Source: JBBRWO01 sp038249135
GTDB lineage: Bacteria > Actinomycetota > Coriobacteriia > Anaerosomatales > JAAXUF01
Direction of reading: 5' to 3'
Assembly (NCBI GenBank): GCA_038249135.1
Contig: JBBRWO010000001.1
Coordinates: 36,182-100,181, forward strand
DNA: 64,000 nt
Part shown: one piece after another, positions 42,742 to 52,040 of the stretch
Layout: each line of letters starts with the position of its first letter
How positions within the stretch are numbered: the stretch's first letter is position 1
Program-made: the position numbers and the translations under genes
The notes under the pieces: model-generated
Seen by the model: the letters and a program-made list of their open reading frames with translations, nothing else
What the model was told of the DNA's origin: nothing
The model's database searches: none

Positions 42742-43530
42742 TCACACGTCGTCTTCTTCGACGCTCATGACCAGCGGTAACAGGCTCACAGCGAGCGCAA
42801 TCTCTGCGGTCGTTGGGTTACCCGGCTCGAAGTTGACTCCGAGGGACGTGGAAATCCCTTCAACAACTGCGGCGGAAATACGTTCAATCGTGGGCACCGG
42901 CGTCACGAGATCGGACAGTGTGGCAGTACGTAGAGCCAGAAGTGCGGAGGCGTCCTCATTGAGCCTGAACACGCGGCTCTCCTTCACTACGTCACGCGCC
43001 ACCGTGAACGAGCCGTGTTGGAGGACCGTGTCTCCCGACCACACCTGCGCCGACCCGGAGAGCTTCCGGGCGCCAATCGAGAGATCTGCAGCGGTCGCAT
43101 GCAGGTAGCAGGCCGCAGACGTGCGATCTCCACGTGCGGTTGCCGTAAGCAGGGCGTCCACGCCAAGAAGTCGATACGCCTCGGCAAGCCCTGTGCACAG
43201 CACCCGATATGACGCAGCGACGCCCCGAGGAATGCCGTCCTCGGCGCCGCAGACGAGCGAGTACGTGAGTTCGTTCGCGTGGAGCACTCCCCTGCCACCG
43301 GTGAACCGCCTCACCATGTCGATGCCATGGGATTCGCAGTAGGAGGAATCGACAGTGGAGCCCTTCTGAAACCGTCCGAGGGTCACTGTCGGTCGCACCC
43401 ACTGGTAGAGCCGCAACGTCGGTGGTGACTCGCCTGAATCGCGGGAAAGTTGGATGGCCCGGTCGAGCGCCATATTCCAGGCGCCCTCGGCCGGGCCATC
43501 GTCAACGATCAGTCGCCACGCTGCGCTCAT
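42742..43530 (-). CDS. Lipoate-protein ligase A / octanoyltransferase LipM family protein
   Basis: A 262-aa BPL/LplA-fold enzyme that attaches lipoyl or octanoyl groups. Motifs include RRFTGGRGVLHANELTYSL, a conserved Cys in SAACYLHAT, and the active-site lysine in IGARKLSGSAQ followed by LQHGSF. It is 11 bases after gcvPB in the glycine cleavage operon, so its likely target is Lys63 of GcvH. LipM-type octanoyl transfer and LplA-type lipoate ligation cannot be separated here; a lipoyl synthase gene is not in the window. ATG 43530. Confidence 0.88.
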   Translation of the reverse strand: MSAAWRLIVDDGPAEGAWNMALDRAIQLSRDSGESPPTLRLYQWVRPTVTLGRFQKGSTVDSSYCESHGIDMVRRFTGGRGVLHANELTYSLVCGAEDGIPRGVAASYRVLCTGLAEAYRLLGVDALLTATARGDRTSAACYLHATAADLSIGARKLSGSAQVWSGDTVLQHGSFTVARDVVKESRVFRLNEDASALLALRTATLSDLVTPVPTIERISAAVVEGISTSLGVNFEPGNPTTAEIALAVSLLPLVMSVEEDDV

Positions 43531-43540
43531 CGCCTACGTC

Positions 43541-45040
43541 TCACTCAGGAGTCGAGCGGTAGCGCAGATCGGGATTTCGTGCGGCTCCGGCCTCGTCCAG
43601 TCGGCGAACCGGAGTCGTATATGGTGCGCCCTTGACGAGCTCAGGGTTCTCGGCGGCCTCCTCGGCGATAGTGAGCATCACCTCGACGAAGGCGTCGAGC
43701 GCCTCCAGCGGCTCAGTCTCGGTAGGCTCGATCATCATGCCTTCCTCGACGAGCATCGGGAAGTAGATGGTAGGCGGATGGAAGCCGTAGTCGAGCAGGC
43801 GCTTCGCCATGTCGAGCGTGCGAACACCGAACTCGCGCTTCTGATGAGCGCCCGACATCACGAATTCATGCATACAGGTGCGACCGTACGGCACCTCGAA
43901 CGTGGACTCCAACTTGACCTTGAGGTAGTTGGCCGAGAGTACTGCTTGCTCGGCGACCTCACGCAGGCCGAAACCGCCAAGTGCGCGCACGTAGGCGTAC
44001 GCCCTGACGAGGACGCCGAAGTTCCCGTAGCCGGCTCGAACTCGTCCGAGCGACTGCTCGGGCCATCCGAGGCCATATCCGCCGTCTTCGAACTCCACAG
44101 CGATCGGGCCTGGCAGGAACGGGGCCAGCTCGTCGGTCACACAGATCGGACCTGAGCCTGGTCCTCCTCCGCCATGTGGCGTGGCGAACGTCTTGTGAAG
44201 GTTGATGTGCATCGCATCAAAGCCCATGTCACCCGGCCGGGTCTTGCCCAGGATAGCGTTGAGGTTGGCGCCGTCGCAGTAGGCGAACGCCCCGACCGCG
44301 TGGACGGCTTCCGTGATCTCAAGGATGTTTTCGTCGAACAGACCGACCGTATTGGGATTCGTGAGCATGAACGCGGCGACGTCGGTGTCAAGGACGGCCT
44401 TGAGGGCATCCAGGTCCACCTCGCCCCGTTCGTTGCTCGGAATCGTGATCGCGTCCCAGCCACACATCGTGACCGAAGCGGGATTGGTCCCGTGGGCGGT
44501 GTCCGGGATGATGACCTTCTTGCGCGCGTCTCCGCGTGCAGTGAGAGCAGCACGGAAGACCATGAGCGCGGCGAGTTCCCCGTGCGCTCCGGCGGCCGGC
44601 TGCAGGCTCACGCCCGGAAGCCCGGTAATCTCCGCGAGGGCGTCTGACAGGCCCACCATGAGCTCCAGGGCGCCTTGGGTGGTGTCCTCGGGTTGATATG
44701 GATGAAGTCCGGCGAAGCCTTCGAGGCGGCAAGCATCCTCGTTGATGCGCGGGTTGTACTTCATCGTGCAGCTGCCGAGAGGATACATTCCTGAGTCCAC
44801 GCCAAAGTTCATGGAGGCGAGGTGTGAATAATGCCGCATGATCTCAAGCTCGGTGACGTTGGGCAGGTCGAGTGCCGCGCGTCGAGTGCGACCACCGAGC
44901 ATCTCGTCCAGAGACCCCATGGGCACATCCAGTGGAGGCGCCTCGACGCAGCGAGATTCAGGTGCGCCGAGTTCGAAGATCAGGCTGCGAGGTCCGCGCG
45001 AGGGCGCGACACCCGGCGAATGCGAGAGTTGTTCGGTCAC
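43541..45040 (-). CDS. gcvPB: Glycine dehydrogenase (decarboxylating) subunit 2
   Basis: PLP-carrying subunit of the P-protein, which decarboxylates glycine and loads aminomethyl onto GcvH lipoyl-lysine. The PLP lysine is in INLHKTFATPHGGGGPG, with YPLGSCTMKYNP and PLGSC-type segments near the N-terminus. GTG 45040 overlaps the gcvPA stop (GTGA) with GGAGG just upstream, giving 499 aa; the longer open frame is inside gcvPA. The split P-protein is usual in Firmicutes, Thermotogae and Coriobacteriia, while most actinobacteria have a fused one. Confidence 0.96.
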   Translation of the reverse strand: MTEQLSHSPGVAPSRGPRSLIFELGAPESRCVEAPPLDVPMGSLDEMLGGRTRRAALDLPNVTELEIMRHYSHLASMNFGVDSGMYPLGSCTMKYNPRINEDACRLEGFAGLHPYQPEDTTQGALELMVGLSDALAEITGLPGVSLQPAAGAHGELAALMVFRAALTARGDARKKVIIPDTAHGTNPASVTMCGWDAITIPSNERGEVDLDALKAVLDTDVAAFMLTNPNTVGLFDENILEITEAVHAVGAFAYCDGANLNAILGKTRPGDMGFDAMHINLHKTFATPHGGGGPGSGPICVTDELAPFLPGPIAVEFEDGGYGLGWPEQSLGRVRAGYGNFGVLVRAYAYVRALGGFGLREVAEQAVLSANYLKVKLESTFEVPYGRTCMHEFVMSGAHQKREFGVRTLDMAKRLLDYGFHPPTIYFPMLVEEGMMIEPTETEPLEALDAFVEVMLTIAEEAAENPELVKGAPYTTPVRRLDEAGAARNPDLRYRSTPE

Positions 45041-46437
45041 AGGGACGCCACCTCCTTGACGAACGCATCCATCTCGAGCTTCGTGCGCTTTTCTGTCACA
45101 GCGAACAGCACGAGGTGCTCGGCAAGATCGGAATCGATGCCGGTTGGCCACTCGGCCTCCACGTCAGCGACACTGACGCCTGCGAGGAAGCCTCGCTCGA
45201 GCATGGCTTCGTGCATATCCATCACATCACCGTCGTAGGCAAGAGCGAACTCGTAACCGAAGGCTGACTCCCATGGTGCGCTGAACTTGCCGCTGGCGAG
45301 CAGAGCATCGCGCAGGTAGTGCGCCTTGGCGACACACGTGCGAGCGATTCCCGCCAGACCTTCTCGGCCGACGGCGGACAGATACACGGTGGCGGCGAGC
45401 GCGTTGAGGGCATGGTTGCTGCAGATGTTGCTGGTCGCCTTCTCGCGACGGATGTGCTGCTCGCGCGTCGACAGCGTGAGCACGAACGCGCGATTTCCGT
45501 CCACGTCGACGGTGCGCCCGACCACGCGGCCCGGCATCTGGCGGACGTGCTTCTCCCTGCAGGCGAAGAAGCCGAGTCCAGGGCCACCAAATGACATCGT
45601 GTTCCCCAGCGGCTGTCCCTCCCCGACCACGATGTCGGCGCCGTATGAGCTGGGAGGCTCCATGATGCCGAGCAGAATCGGGTTCGTGGCGACGACGAGG
45701 AGTGCGCCGGCTTCATGCGTGAGTCGCGCGATCTCCTCGAGATTCTCGAAGCTGCCGAAGAAGTTCGGCGTCTGGATCAGTACCGCGGCGACGTCGCCGG
45801 AAGCGAGCTCAGCGGCCAATGTATGACCACTGGTCGCCTCGTCTCTGTGGATCAGTGTAGACCCGTCCGCCATATCAACCGATGCGAACTGACCGACCTC
45901 GATACGGCCCGCCTCAGCGTAAGTGATCAGCGTGTTCTGCCACTCCGGATGAACCGTGGGTGAACAGATGACTCTCTGACGCTTCGTGACTCGTGCCGCC
46001 ATCAGTGCGCCCTCGACAAGCGCCGTAGCGCCGTCGTACATACTGGCGTTCGCAACGTCCATGCCCGTCAGCGCACACACCATCGACTGATACTCGTAGA
46101 TGGCCTGGAGGGTCCCCTGGCTCACCTCGGGCTGATAGGGCGTGTATGCGGTGAAGAACTCCGGCTTGGAAACCACGTGGTCGACCACGCTCGGGATGTA
46201 GTGATCATACGTCCCTGCGCCGACAAAACTCACGAGTCCGCCGGCCGGACGGTTGCGCGAGGCCAGTGACCTCATGTGTGATTCGAGTTCGATTTCCGTA
46301 AGACCGTCAGGAAGTGCGAGCTCGCGATCGAGCCGGACCGCCTCAGGAATGACCGAGAACAGCTCGTCGACCGATGAGACGCCGACAGCGCGAAGCATGG
46401 CTTCGCGCTGTTCGCACGTTACAGGTATGTATCGCAT
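45037..46437 (-). CDS. gcvPA: Glycine dehydrogenase (decarboxylating) subunit 1
   Basis: Non-PLP-lysine half of the split P-protein, 466 aa, forming heterotetramers with GcvPB. The opening YIPVTCEQREAMLRAVGV, the GAGTYDHYIPSVVDHV block and TPYQPEVSQGTLQAIYEYQ are diagnostic. ATG 46437 lies 6 bases after gcvH stops. Overlap with gcvPB ensures equal synthesis of the subunits. Confidence 0.96.
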   Translation of the reverse strand: MRYIPVTCEQREAMLRAVGVSSVDELFSVIPEAVRLDRELALPDGLTEIELESHMRSLASRNRPAGGLVSFVGAGTYDHYIPSVVDHVVSKPEFFTAYTPYQPEVSQGTLQAIYEYQSMVCALTGMDVANASMYDGATALVEGALMAARVTKRQRVICSPTVHPEWQNTLITYAEAGRIEVGQFASVDMADGSTLIHRDEATSGHTLAAELASGDVAAVLIQTPNFFGSFENLEEIARLTHEAGALLVVATNPILLGIMEPPSSYGADIVVGEGQPLGNTMSFGGPGLGFFACREKHVRQMPGRVVGRTVDVDGNRAFVLTLSTREQHIRREKATSNICSNHALNALAATVYLSAVGREGLAGIARTCVAKAHYLRDALLASGKFSAPWESAFGYEFALAYDGDVMDMHEAMLERGFLAGVSVADVEAEWPTGIDSDLAEHLVLFAVTEKRTKLEMDAFVKEVASL

Positions 46438-46443
46438 CGAGAG

Positions 46444-46827
46444 CTAGCCTTCGGTGATGAAGGCGTCGTAGTCCCCGGCGCTCATGAGCGCATCGAGTTC
46501 ACCGGCGTCGGAAAGGGCGACCTTGACCATCCAGCCAGCCTCATGCGGGTCCGCGTTGACGGTTTCCGGGGAGTCATCGAGCGCGCTGTTGACCTCGGTG
46601 ATCTCACCTGAAACGGGGGCGAACAACTCCGAAACCGACTTGACCGACTCGATCTCGCCAAAGCTGTCACCGACGGTCAATTCGTCGCCAACTGAGGGCA
46701 GGTCAACGTAGACGACCTCGCCAAGCTGGTCCTGGGCAAATGACGAGATACCGATGGTTGCGACGTCGCCGTCGACCACCACCCACTCGTGCTCCTTGGA
46801 ATACACGCGATCGCTAGGATGAGCCAT
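46444..46827 (-). CDS. gcvH: Glycine cleavage system H protein
   Basis: Lipoyl carrier protein of 127 aa that shuttles the aminomethyl group between P, T and L proteins. The lipoylation site is Lys63 in IESVKSVSEL, and the opening YSKEHEWV and C-terminal GWMVKVAL are conserved. It lies 42 bases after gcvT. The lipoylating enzyme is the last gene of the same operon. No L-protein (dihydrolipoamide dehydrogenase) gene is visible in this window. Confidence 0.97.
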   Translation of the reverse strand: MAHPSDRVYSKEHEWVVVDGDVATIGISSFAQDQLGEVVYVDLPSVGDELTVGDSFGEIESVKSVSELFAPVSGEITEVNSALDDSPETVNADPHEAGWMVKVALSDAGELDALMSAGDYDAFITEG

Positions 46828-46869
46828 CTGTCTGTGCGCTCCTTTCGGGAGAACGCGCGTCGGCCCGGG

Positions 46870-47967
46870 TTAGGCCGACAGCGAAGTTGACGACACGAAC
46901 GGGGTCTTGACCACTTTCGCGGTCAGGGTCTTCTTTCGAACCTCCACCGCAAGCTCGGTACCTTGGGCGGCGAGATCGACCGGCACATACGCCGTGGCGA
47001 TACCCGTCTCAAGTGTCGGTGAGAAGCTTCCGCTCGCTACCTTACCCACGACGGTCCCGCCATGCAATACGTTCATGCCAGGCCGAGGAATCGCGCCAGC
47101 GACCACGAGCCCGACAAGTTTGGTTTTGGGACCACGAGCGCGGACCTCGGCGACCGGGCTTGCCCCGATGTAGTCCTGCTTGTCCTTGGGTACCACCCAT
47201 CCCAATCCCGCGGATATCGGGTCGATGGTGCGATCCATGTCGCTGCCGTAGAGCGGATAGCCCATTTCCAGTCGAAGCGTGTCGCGCGCGCCAAGACCTG
47301 CGGGTGTGACCTCACCAAAGGAAAGCAACGCTCTCCACAGAATCGGGGCGTCTTGTGCACGGCAGATAATCTCAACGCCGTCCTCGCCGGTGTATCCGGT
47401 TCGAGCAACGAGAGCTGGAAGGGTATCCAGAACCGCATCGCCTATATGGAAACGGGCGGGCGCCAGCCAGTCCGCACCGGCGAGCTCGCGTACGATTCTC
47501 AGGGCTTCGGGACCTTGAACGGCGATGAGCCCAGTCCGCTCGGACTCGTCGACCATCTCGATGTCATCCGGCGCGTGTTCGCTAAGCCACGCGAAGTCGG
47601 TCTCGGCGTTCGAGGCGTTCGCGATGATGAGGTATTCGAGGTCACCCGTGTGATAGACGATAAGGTCGTCGATGATGTGGCCGCCGGCGTCGAGCATGAG
47701 GGTGTACTGTGCCGAGCCCAGTTCCGAGATCCGCGCGAGATCGTTGGTGAGCATTCGCTGGAGGAAATCAAATGCCCCGAACCCGAAGATGCGAAACTCG
47801 GCCATATGACAGACATCAAAGATGCCGACTGAGGAGCGAACGGCCCGGTGCTCCTCGATGATGCCTGCGTACTGCACGGGCATCTCCCACCCAGCGAACG
47901 GAACCATTCTTGCACCGAGGGCAAGATGTTCATCGTAGAGTGGGGTGCGCTTCAGAGCGTCTGACAT
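46870..47967 (-). CDS. gcvT: Aminomethyltransferase (glycine cleavage T protein)
   Basis: Transfers the one-carbon unit from aminomethyl-GcvH to tetrahydrofolate, releasing ammonia. The opening RTPLYDEHLALGARMVPFAGWEMPVQY and the folate-domain segment RTGYTGEDGVEI are typical. ATG 47967 gives 365 aa. GGAAAGGTGG lies about 10 bases upstream. The gene follows dacA by only 61 bases, too little for a glycine riboswitch, so the operon's promoter and its control are unclear; read-through from dacA is possible. Confidence 0.96.
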   Translation of the reverse strand: MSDALKRTPLYDEHLALGARMVPFAGWEMPVQYAGIIEEHRAVRSSVGIFDVCHMAEFRIFGFGAFDFLQRMLTNDLARISELGSAQYTLMLDAGGHIIDDLIVYHTGDLEYLIIANASNAETDFAWLSEHAPDDIEMVDESERTGLIAVQGPEALRIVRELAGADWLAPARFHIGDAVLDTLPALVARTGYTGEDGVEIICRAQDAPILWRALLSFGEVTPAGLGARDTLRLEMGYPLYGSDMDRTIDPISAGLGWVVPKDKQDYIGASPVAEVRARGPKTKLVGLVVAGAIPRPGMNVLHGGTVVGKVASGSFSPTLETGIATAYVPVDLAAQGTELAVEVRKKTLTAKVVKTPFVSSTSLSA

Positions 47968-48028
47968 ATGTCGGGACCACCTTTCCATAGGGGTGAGTCG
48001 ACCTCGCGGGCAGGCAAAGAGTACCGTA

Positions 48029-49288
48029 TCAGCCGAGGACGGCACGCCAGACGCGCACGATGCCGATCCATATCCTGTGCAGTGGGTTTGGTTTCCTGAC
48101 ATCGTACTTGGCGACGAGCGGAATGCTTGCGATCTGTCGTCCGGCCTGTGTGAACGTCACAACACCAACTGTCTGGCCTGCCTTCACCGGGGCCCTGGTT
48201 GCTGCCACGGTAACGGTCTTGGTGATTGGGCCATTGAGATCGAGAACCGGGACTGTCGCATCAATTGGAACGATCGCAGGCACGCTCACGTCGAGAAAGT
48301 CACTGACCGGAGCCTCGGCGAGGACTGACCCTGAGGTGGCGAGGCTCTGTGGGCGATAGTGAGCAAACCCCCAATCAAGCAGTTCCCGTGCATCTCTGAA
48401 CCGCGCCGATTCCGTTTCGGTTCCGAGAACGACGGCGTAGAGGCCGATGTTGTTACGCTCGGCAGATCCGACGACACAGTACCCCGCATCAGATGTGTAA
48501 CCGGTTTTGATGCCCGTGACACCCTGATAGTTGTTGATGAGCACATTTGTATTGGGAAGCGTTTCCTTACGCGAGCCGGTGCCGATGGTTACTTGCTTCA
48601 TTCCGACAATCGACTTGAACGCGGGTTTGGACATCGCGTACCGGGCGAGGACGGCGAGGTCGCGGGCGCTGGTCTTGTGTCCGGGTGCGTCGAGACCATG
48701 TGCATTGCTGAAATGGGTGTCCGAAAGGCCGAGCTCGGATGCCTTCTTGTTCATCATGCCGACAAATTCGTCCGTCGAACCTGCGACGTGAATCGCAATT
48801 GCCTGCGCGGCGTCGTTGCCGGACTTCACCAGGAGCGCTTCGAGGATGTCGTGCATCGTGAGGCGATCCCCTCGCCGCAGAAATGACGTCGACTCGCCTA
48901 CCCTTAGGGCCGCGGCGGTGACGTCGACCGTCTCGGTGAGTGAAGAACTCTCCAACGCGACGACAGCTGTCATGATCTTGGTGATGCTCGCCATCGCACG
49001 GCGGCTATCGGCGCTGCGAGACCACAGTACACGGCCGTCGCCGTCCACGAGGATGCCCGCACGCATGGTCACGTCGGGCGTGGCCTTAGCGAGAGCGCCG
49101 AGCTCTGAGATGGCAACGCCGTCAATAGTGTCGCTCGGCCTGGATACAGCAGACGCAGAACTCAAGGTCGCGGGAAGGAGCACCGCACACGCCAGCAAGA
49201 AAGTGAGTGCGCGGTTCATCAAGGACGTCGCACGGGGCTTGTGACCTGCGTTGTGTATGCCGATACTGGCGCTAGAGGGCGAGCGCAT
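48029..49288 (-). CDS. dacA: D-alanyl-D-alanine carboxypeptidase (PBP5/DacA type)
   Basis: Extracytoplasmic enzyme trimming the terminal D-Ala of peptidoglycan pentapeptides. The serine-acyl motifs SITK, SGN (VKSGNDAA) and KTG (IKTGYTSDAG) are present, followed by the PBP5 C-terminal beta domain and a C-terminal amphipathic helix (RIWIGIVRVWRAVL) for membrane attachment. A signal peptide ends near SSASA. Of two possible starts, ATG 49288 (GAAAGG upstream) gives 419 aa, while ATG 49219, nearer the signal hydrophobic core, has no ribosome site. Confidence 0.94.
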   Translation of the reverse strand: MRSPSSASIGIHNAGHKPRATSLMNRALTFLLACAVLLPATLSSASAVSRPSDTIDGVAISELGALAKATPDVTMRAGILVDGDGRVLWSRSADSRRAMASITKIMTAVVALESSSLTETVDVTAAALRVGESTSFLRRGDRLTMHDILEALLVKSGNDAAQAIAIHVAGSTDEFVGMMNKKASELGLSDTHFSNAHGLDAPGHKTSARDLAVLARYAMSKPAFKSIVGMKQVTIGTGSRKETLPNTNVLINNYQGVTGIKTGYTSDAGYCVVGSAERNNIGLYAVVLGTETESARFRDARELLDWGFAHYRPQSLATSGSVLAEAPVSDFLDVSVPAIVPIDATVPVLDLNGPITKTVTVAATRAPVKAGQTVGVVTFTQAGRQIASIPLVAKYDVRKPNPLHRIWIGIVRVWRAVLG

Positions 49289-49447
49289 TTCGCGCCTTTC
49301 GCGAGGGGGTCTGTCTCGAATTACACGACCGACTTTTGTGCGGACCGCTCGGAGAGTGTACTACGAGAGTTGACCGTGCCCCCTCTCAGGTGGCATCTGT
49401 AGTTAGCCGCTGTAATGATGTTTTGAATACCACGAGAGCAGGTTCCG

Positions 49448-50266
49448 ATGAAGTACTCACGATTCGAGCAGTTGATTATCGGGCTGGGCGGTCTGGCCAT
49501 TCTCGGTTCCCTGGCGCTGTCGCTCCAAAGCGGTGGTCCGGGCCTGATTGAAGTCGTCGCCCAACTGCTCCTGTTCGCGGTTCTGGTGGTTGCGGTGCAC
49601 TGGGGACGTCGCGCCGGCCTATACGCAGCGATCGGCGCATCGCTCGTCTATATCGCGCTGCGAGTCCCGGCTCTTTCATCATCTGAGAATCTGACTGTTG
49701 AGGGATTGATCTTCATGGTTGCCCGAATCGCTGCGTTCGGGCTCATCGGTATCGTCGGCGGTGAGGTGTGCAGCAGGATCAAGTACGTGTTCGCTCGATT
49801 CGATGATTCCAACACGATCGATGACTGGAGCCGCGTATACAACCAGCGCCACGCGTCCCGTGCCATCGAGCAGGCGCGCGCTCGCTACACCAGATACGGG
49901 GAACCGTTCTCGTTGGTGATTCTCACTCTCTCCCCGGCCATTACGGTCGACATGACGCCACAAAGACAGCGGTCGTTGATTCGCACCGTTGCCAACTACC
50001 TGCGCGATGACATTCGCATGGTTGACGAGGTGGGCCGACTCGATGATGGTCGTTTCGTGGTGTTGCTTCCCCATACTCCTCGCGAAGGCGGCGAAGTGGT
50101 GACCGCAAGACTCGCCGCAGGGCTGCGTCAGACAGTCGGAGCCAAAGCGGAATCCGTCACTGCGGTCTGCATGGGGGCAGCTGAGGATACCGTCGCACTG
50201 GCATCCCTCAACGCCGAACTGCTGGGCGACGAGGATTCAGACGTTCGGGAGAACTACGGAACGTAA
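49448..50266 (+). CDS. Membrane protein with degenerate GGDEF domain
   Basis: A 272-aa protein with about four N-terminal transmembrane segments (~8-112) and a C-terminal GGDEF-fold domain (~125-260), recognisable from DWSRVYNQRHASRAIEQA, VANYLRDDIRMVDEVGRL and FVVLLPHT. The active-site signature GG(D/E)EF reads DDGRF, so diguanylate cyclase activity should be lost. It may bind GTP or c-di-GMP or act through protein contacts. It is divergent from dacA, and its last 13 bases overlap the end of the convergent ACT gene. Confidence 0.78.
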   Translation: MKYSRFEQLIIGLGGLAILGSLALSLQSGGPGLIEVVAQLLLFAVLVVAVHWGRRAGLYAAIGASLVYIALRVPALSSSENLTVEGLIFMVARIAAFGLIGIVGGEVCSRIKYVFARFDDSNTIDDWSRVYNQRHASRAIEQARARYTRYGEPFSLVILTLSPAITVDMTPQRQRSLIRTVANYLRDDIRMVDEVGRLDDGRFVVLLPHTPREGGEVVTARLAAGLRQTVGAKAESVTAVCMGAAEDTVALASLNAELLGDEDSDVRENYGT

Positions 50267-50679
50267 AGATCTGTAGCGTCGAGTACACGGAACCCTGCAG
50301 ACTTGAGCACGTTGTCGGCGTTGAAACCGTCCACCTTGAACACATCGACCGCTGCGTCTGCACCAGGCCTGACGTAGCAGTAGGCGTATTCGACGTTCAC
50401 TCCCCCAGCCTCAAGTGCTTCCAACACATCCGCGAGACCTCCTGGCCGGTCGGGGACCTCCACGGCCGTCACTTGGGTGAGTGACACTCCGAATCCATGT
50501 TGCTCAAGAAGCGACTGAGCGGCCTGGGGCCGATCGCTGATGATTCTGACAACGCCGAACTGCTCTGTATCGGCGACCATGAGGGCGTGCATATCGATGC
50601 CGGCGTCTCCCAACGCACGAGTGAGCTGCGCTAGGCGGCCGGTACTGTTCTCGAGAAACACGGAGACCTGCTGAATCAT
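50254..50679 (-). CDS. Tandem ACT domain protein coupled to paaK
   Basis: A 141-aa protein with two ACT domains (VSVFLENSTGRLAQLTRAL and VTAVEVPDRPGGLADVLEAL). It is paralogous to the ACT protein at 34077, with the same two-domain layout. ATG 50679 lies 4 bases after paaK stops. Both ACT proteins are attached to genes of aryl-pyruvate/aryl-acetate metabolism, so a shared aromatic ligand is plausible. Function beyond ligand sensing is not known. Confidence 0.85.
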   Translation of the reverse strand: MIQQVSVFLENSTGRLAQLTRALGDAGIDMHALMVADTEQFGVVRIISDRPQAAQSLLEQHGFGVSLTQVTAVEVPDRPGGLADVLEALEAGGVNVEYAYCYVRPGADAAVDVFKVDGFNADNVLKSAGFRVLDATDLYVP

Positions 50680-50683
50680 CGGA

Positions 50684-51991
50684 TCACGCACCCTTCTGCT
50701 CAGAGCGAAGATCGACGACACGCTTTGCTTTGCCCTCGCTGCGCGCGATTGATTTGGGCTCAACCAGTTTGACCGCGATGGAGACGGCGAGGGCGGACTC
50801 GATGGCCGTCTTGACCCGATTCTGGAGTCGTTCGAGCTCCCTCACCTCATCGAAACCGAACTCCGGGGCAACTTCGACGTGAACCTCGACATGGTCGAGC
50901 ACTCCGCGCTTGGAAAGTATCACCTGGTAGTGCGGAGCAACGCCCTCGACGCCACCCAGCACCTGCTCGATCTGGCTCGGAAAGACGTTAACTCCTCTGA
51001 TGATGAGCATGTCGTCCGTTCTGCCGGTGACGCGCTCGATGCGGCGGAAGGTTCTGCCACAGGCGCACTCTCCAGGGATGATGCGCGAGATGTCACGAGT
51101 GCGATAGCGGATGACCGGAATGCCTTCCTTTGTGAGGGTGGTGAATACCACTTCCCCATACTCGCCGTCCTCGACCGGCTCAAAGGTAGCCGGATCAACC
51201 ACCTCCACCAGGAAGTGGTCCTCGAACACGTGAAGTCCGTGTTGCTCCGTGCACTCGGACGCGACTCCCGGTCCCATGACCTCCGAGAGCCCGTAGATGT
51301 CGATCGCCTTGATCCCCAGGGCGCTTTCAATCTGATCGCGCATACTCTCGCTCCAGGGCTCGGCCCCGAACACCCCGACACGAAGCGGAAGCTCCCGAGG
51401 GTCGATGCCCAGTTCAACCGCAGTTTCAGCAATCAGAAGTGCGTAGCTCGGCGTGCATGCGAGCGCGGTGACGGCAAAGTCCTTCAGAATCTGCACCTGC
51501 CGTTTGGTGTTGCCTCCGGATACCGGAATCGTCAGGGCACCGAGCCGCTCAGAACCGTAGTGCGCGCCTAGGCCGCCGGTGAACAGACCGTACCCGTACG
51601 TGACCTGAACCACATCATCGGCAGTCAGACCCGCTGAGGCGTAGGTACGCGCCATGAGGTCGGACCAACGATCGATATCACCACGCGTGTACCCGACAAC
51701 GGTGATTTGACCGGTGGTGCCTGAAGACGAGTGCACTCGTACGATGTCACGCAATGGCACAGCGAACATGCCATACGGGTACGCTGCGCGCAGATCGTCC
51801 TTTACGGTGAATGGGACTCGCGCGAGATCTGAGAGTGAGGTCACGGAGCTCGGGTCGAATCCGGCGTCATCGAACTTCTTACGGTACAGAGGAACCGAGT
51901 CGTAGACCCGTCGCAGAAGTATCTGAAGTCGCTGGAGCTGAAGATCTTCAAGCTCATGACGTACCATTGATTCAAGTTCCGGCTGAAACAT
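50684..51991 (-). CDS. paaK: Phenylacetate--CoA ligase
   Basis: Adenylate-forming ligase that activates aryl acetates to CoA thioesters, 435 aa. The AMP-binding motif is HSSSGTTG, with IYGLSEVMGPGVASEC, YRTRDISRI, and the C-terminal GRTDDMLIIRGVNVFPSQIE typical of PaaK. In fermenting anaerobes, PaaK-like enzymes beside iorAB work in reverse, making ATP and aryl acetate from aryl-acetyl-CoA made by IorAB (inference). ATG 51991 has GAGGGGG upstream. It is co-transcribed with the ACT gene. Confidence 0.94.
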   Translation of the reverse strand: MFQPELESMVRHELEDLQLQRLQILLRRVYDSVPLYRKKFDDAGFDPSSVTSLSDLARVPFTVKDDLRAAYPYGMFAVPLRDIVRVHSSSGTTGQITVVGYTRGDIDRWSDLMARTYASAGLTADDVVQVTYGYGLFTGGLGAHYGSERLGALTIPVSGGNTKRQVQILKDFAVTALACTPSYALLIAETAVELGIDPRELPLRVGVFGAEPWSESMRDQIESALGIKAIDIYGLSEVMGPGVASECTEQHGLHVFEDHFLVEVVDPATFEPVEDGEYGEVVFTTLTKEGIPVIRYRTRDISRIIPGECACGRTFRRIERVTGRTDDMLIIRGVNVFPSQIEQVLGGVEGVAPHYQVILSKRGVLDHVEVHVEVAPEFGFDEVRELERLQNRVKTAIESALAVSIAVKLVEPKSIARSEGKAKRVVDLRSEQKGA

Positions 51992-52040
51992 TCGTCCCCC
52001 TCACTCGGCCGTACCGGACGCCGAGCGAGATGCAGCGGCG

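Noticed and set aside
47968..48028. Expected glycine riboswitch before gcvT
   Set aside because: The gap is 61 bases, too short for a glycine aptamer, and no fold typical of one is seen.
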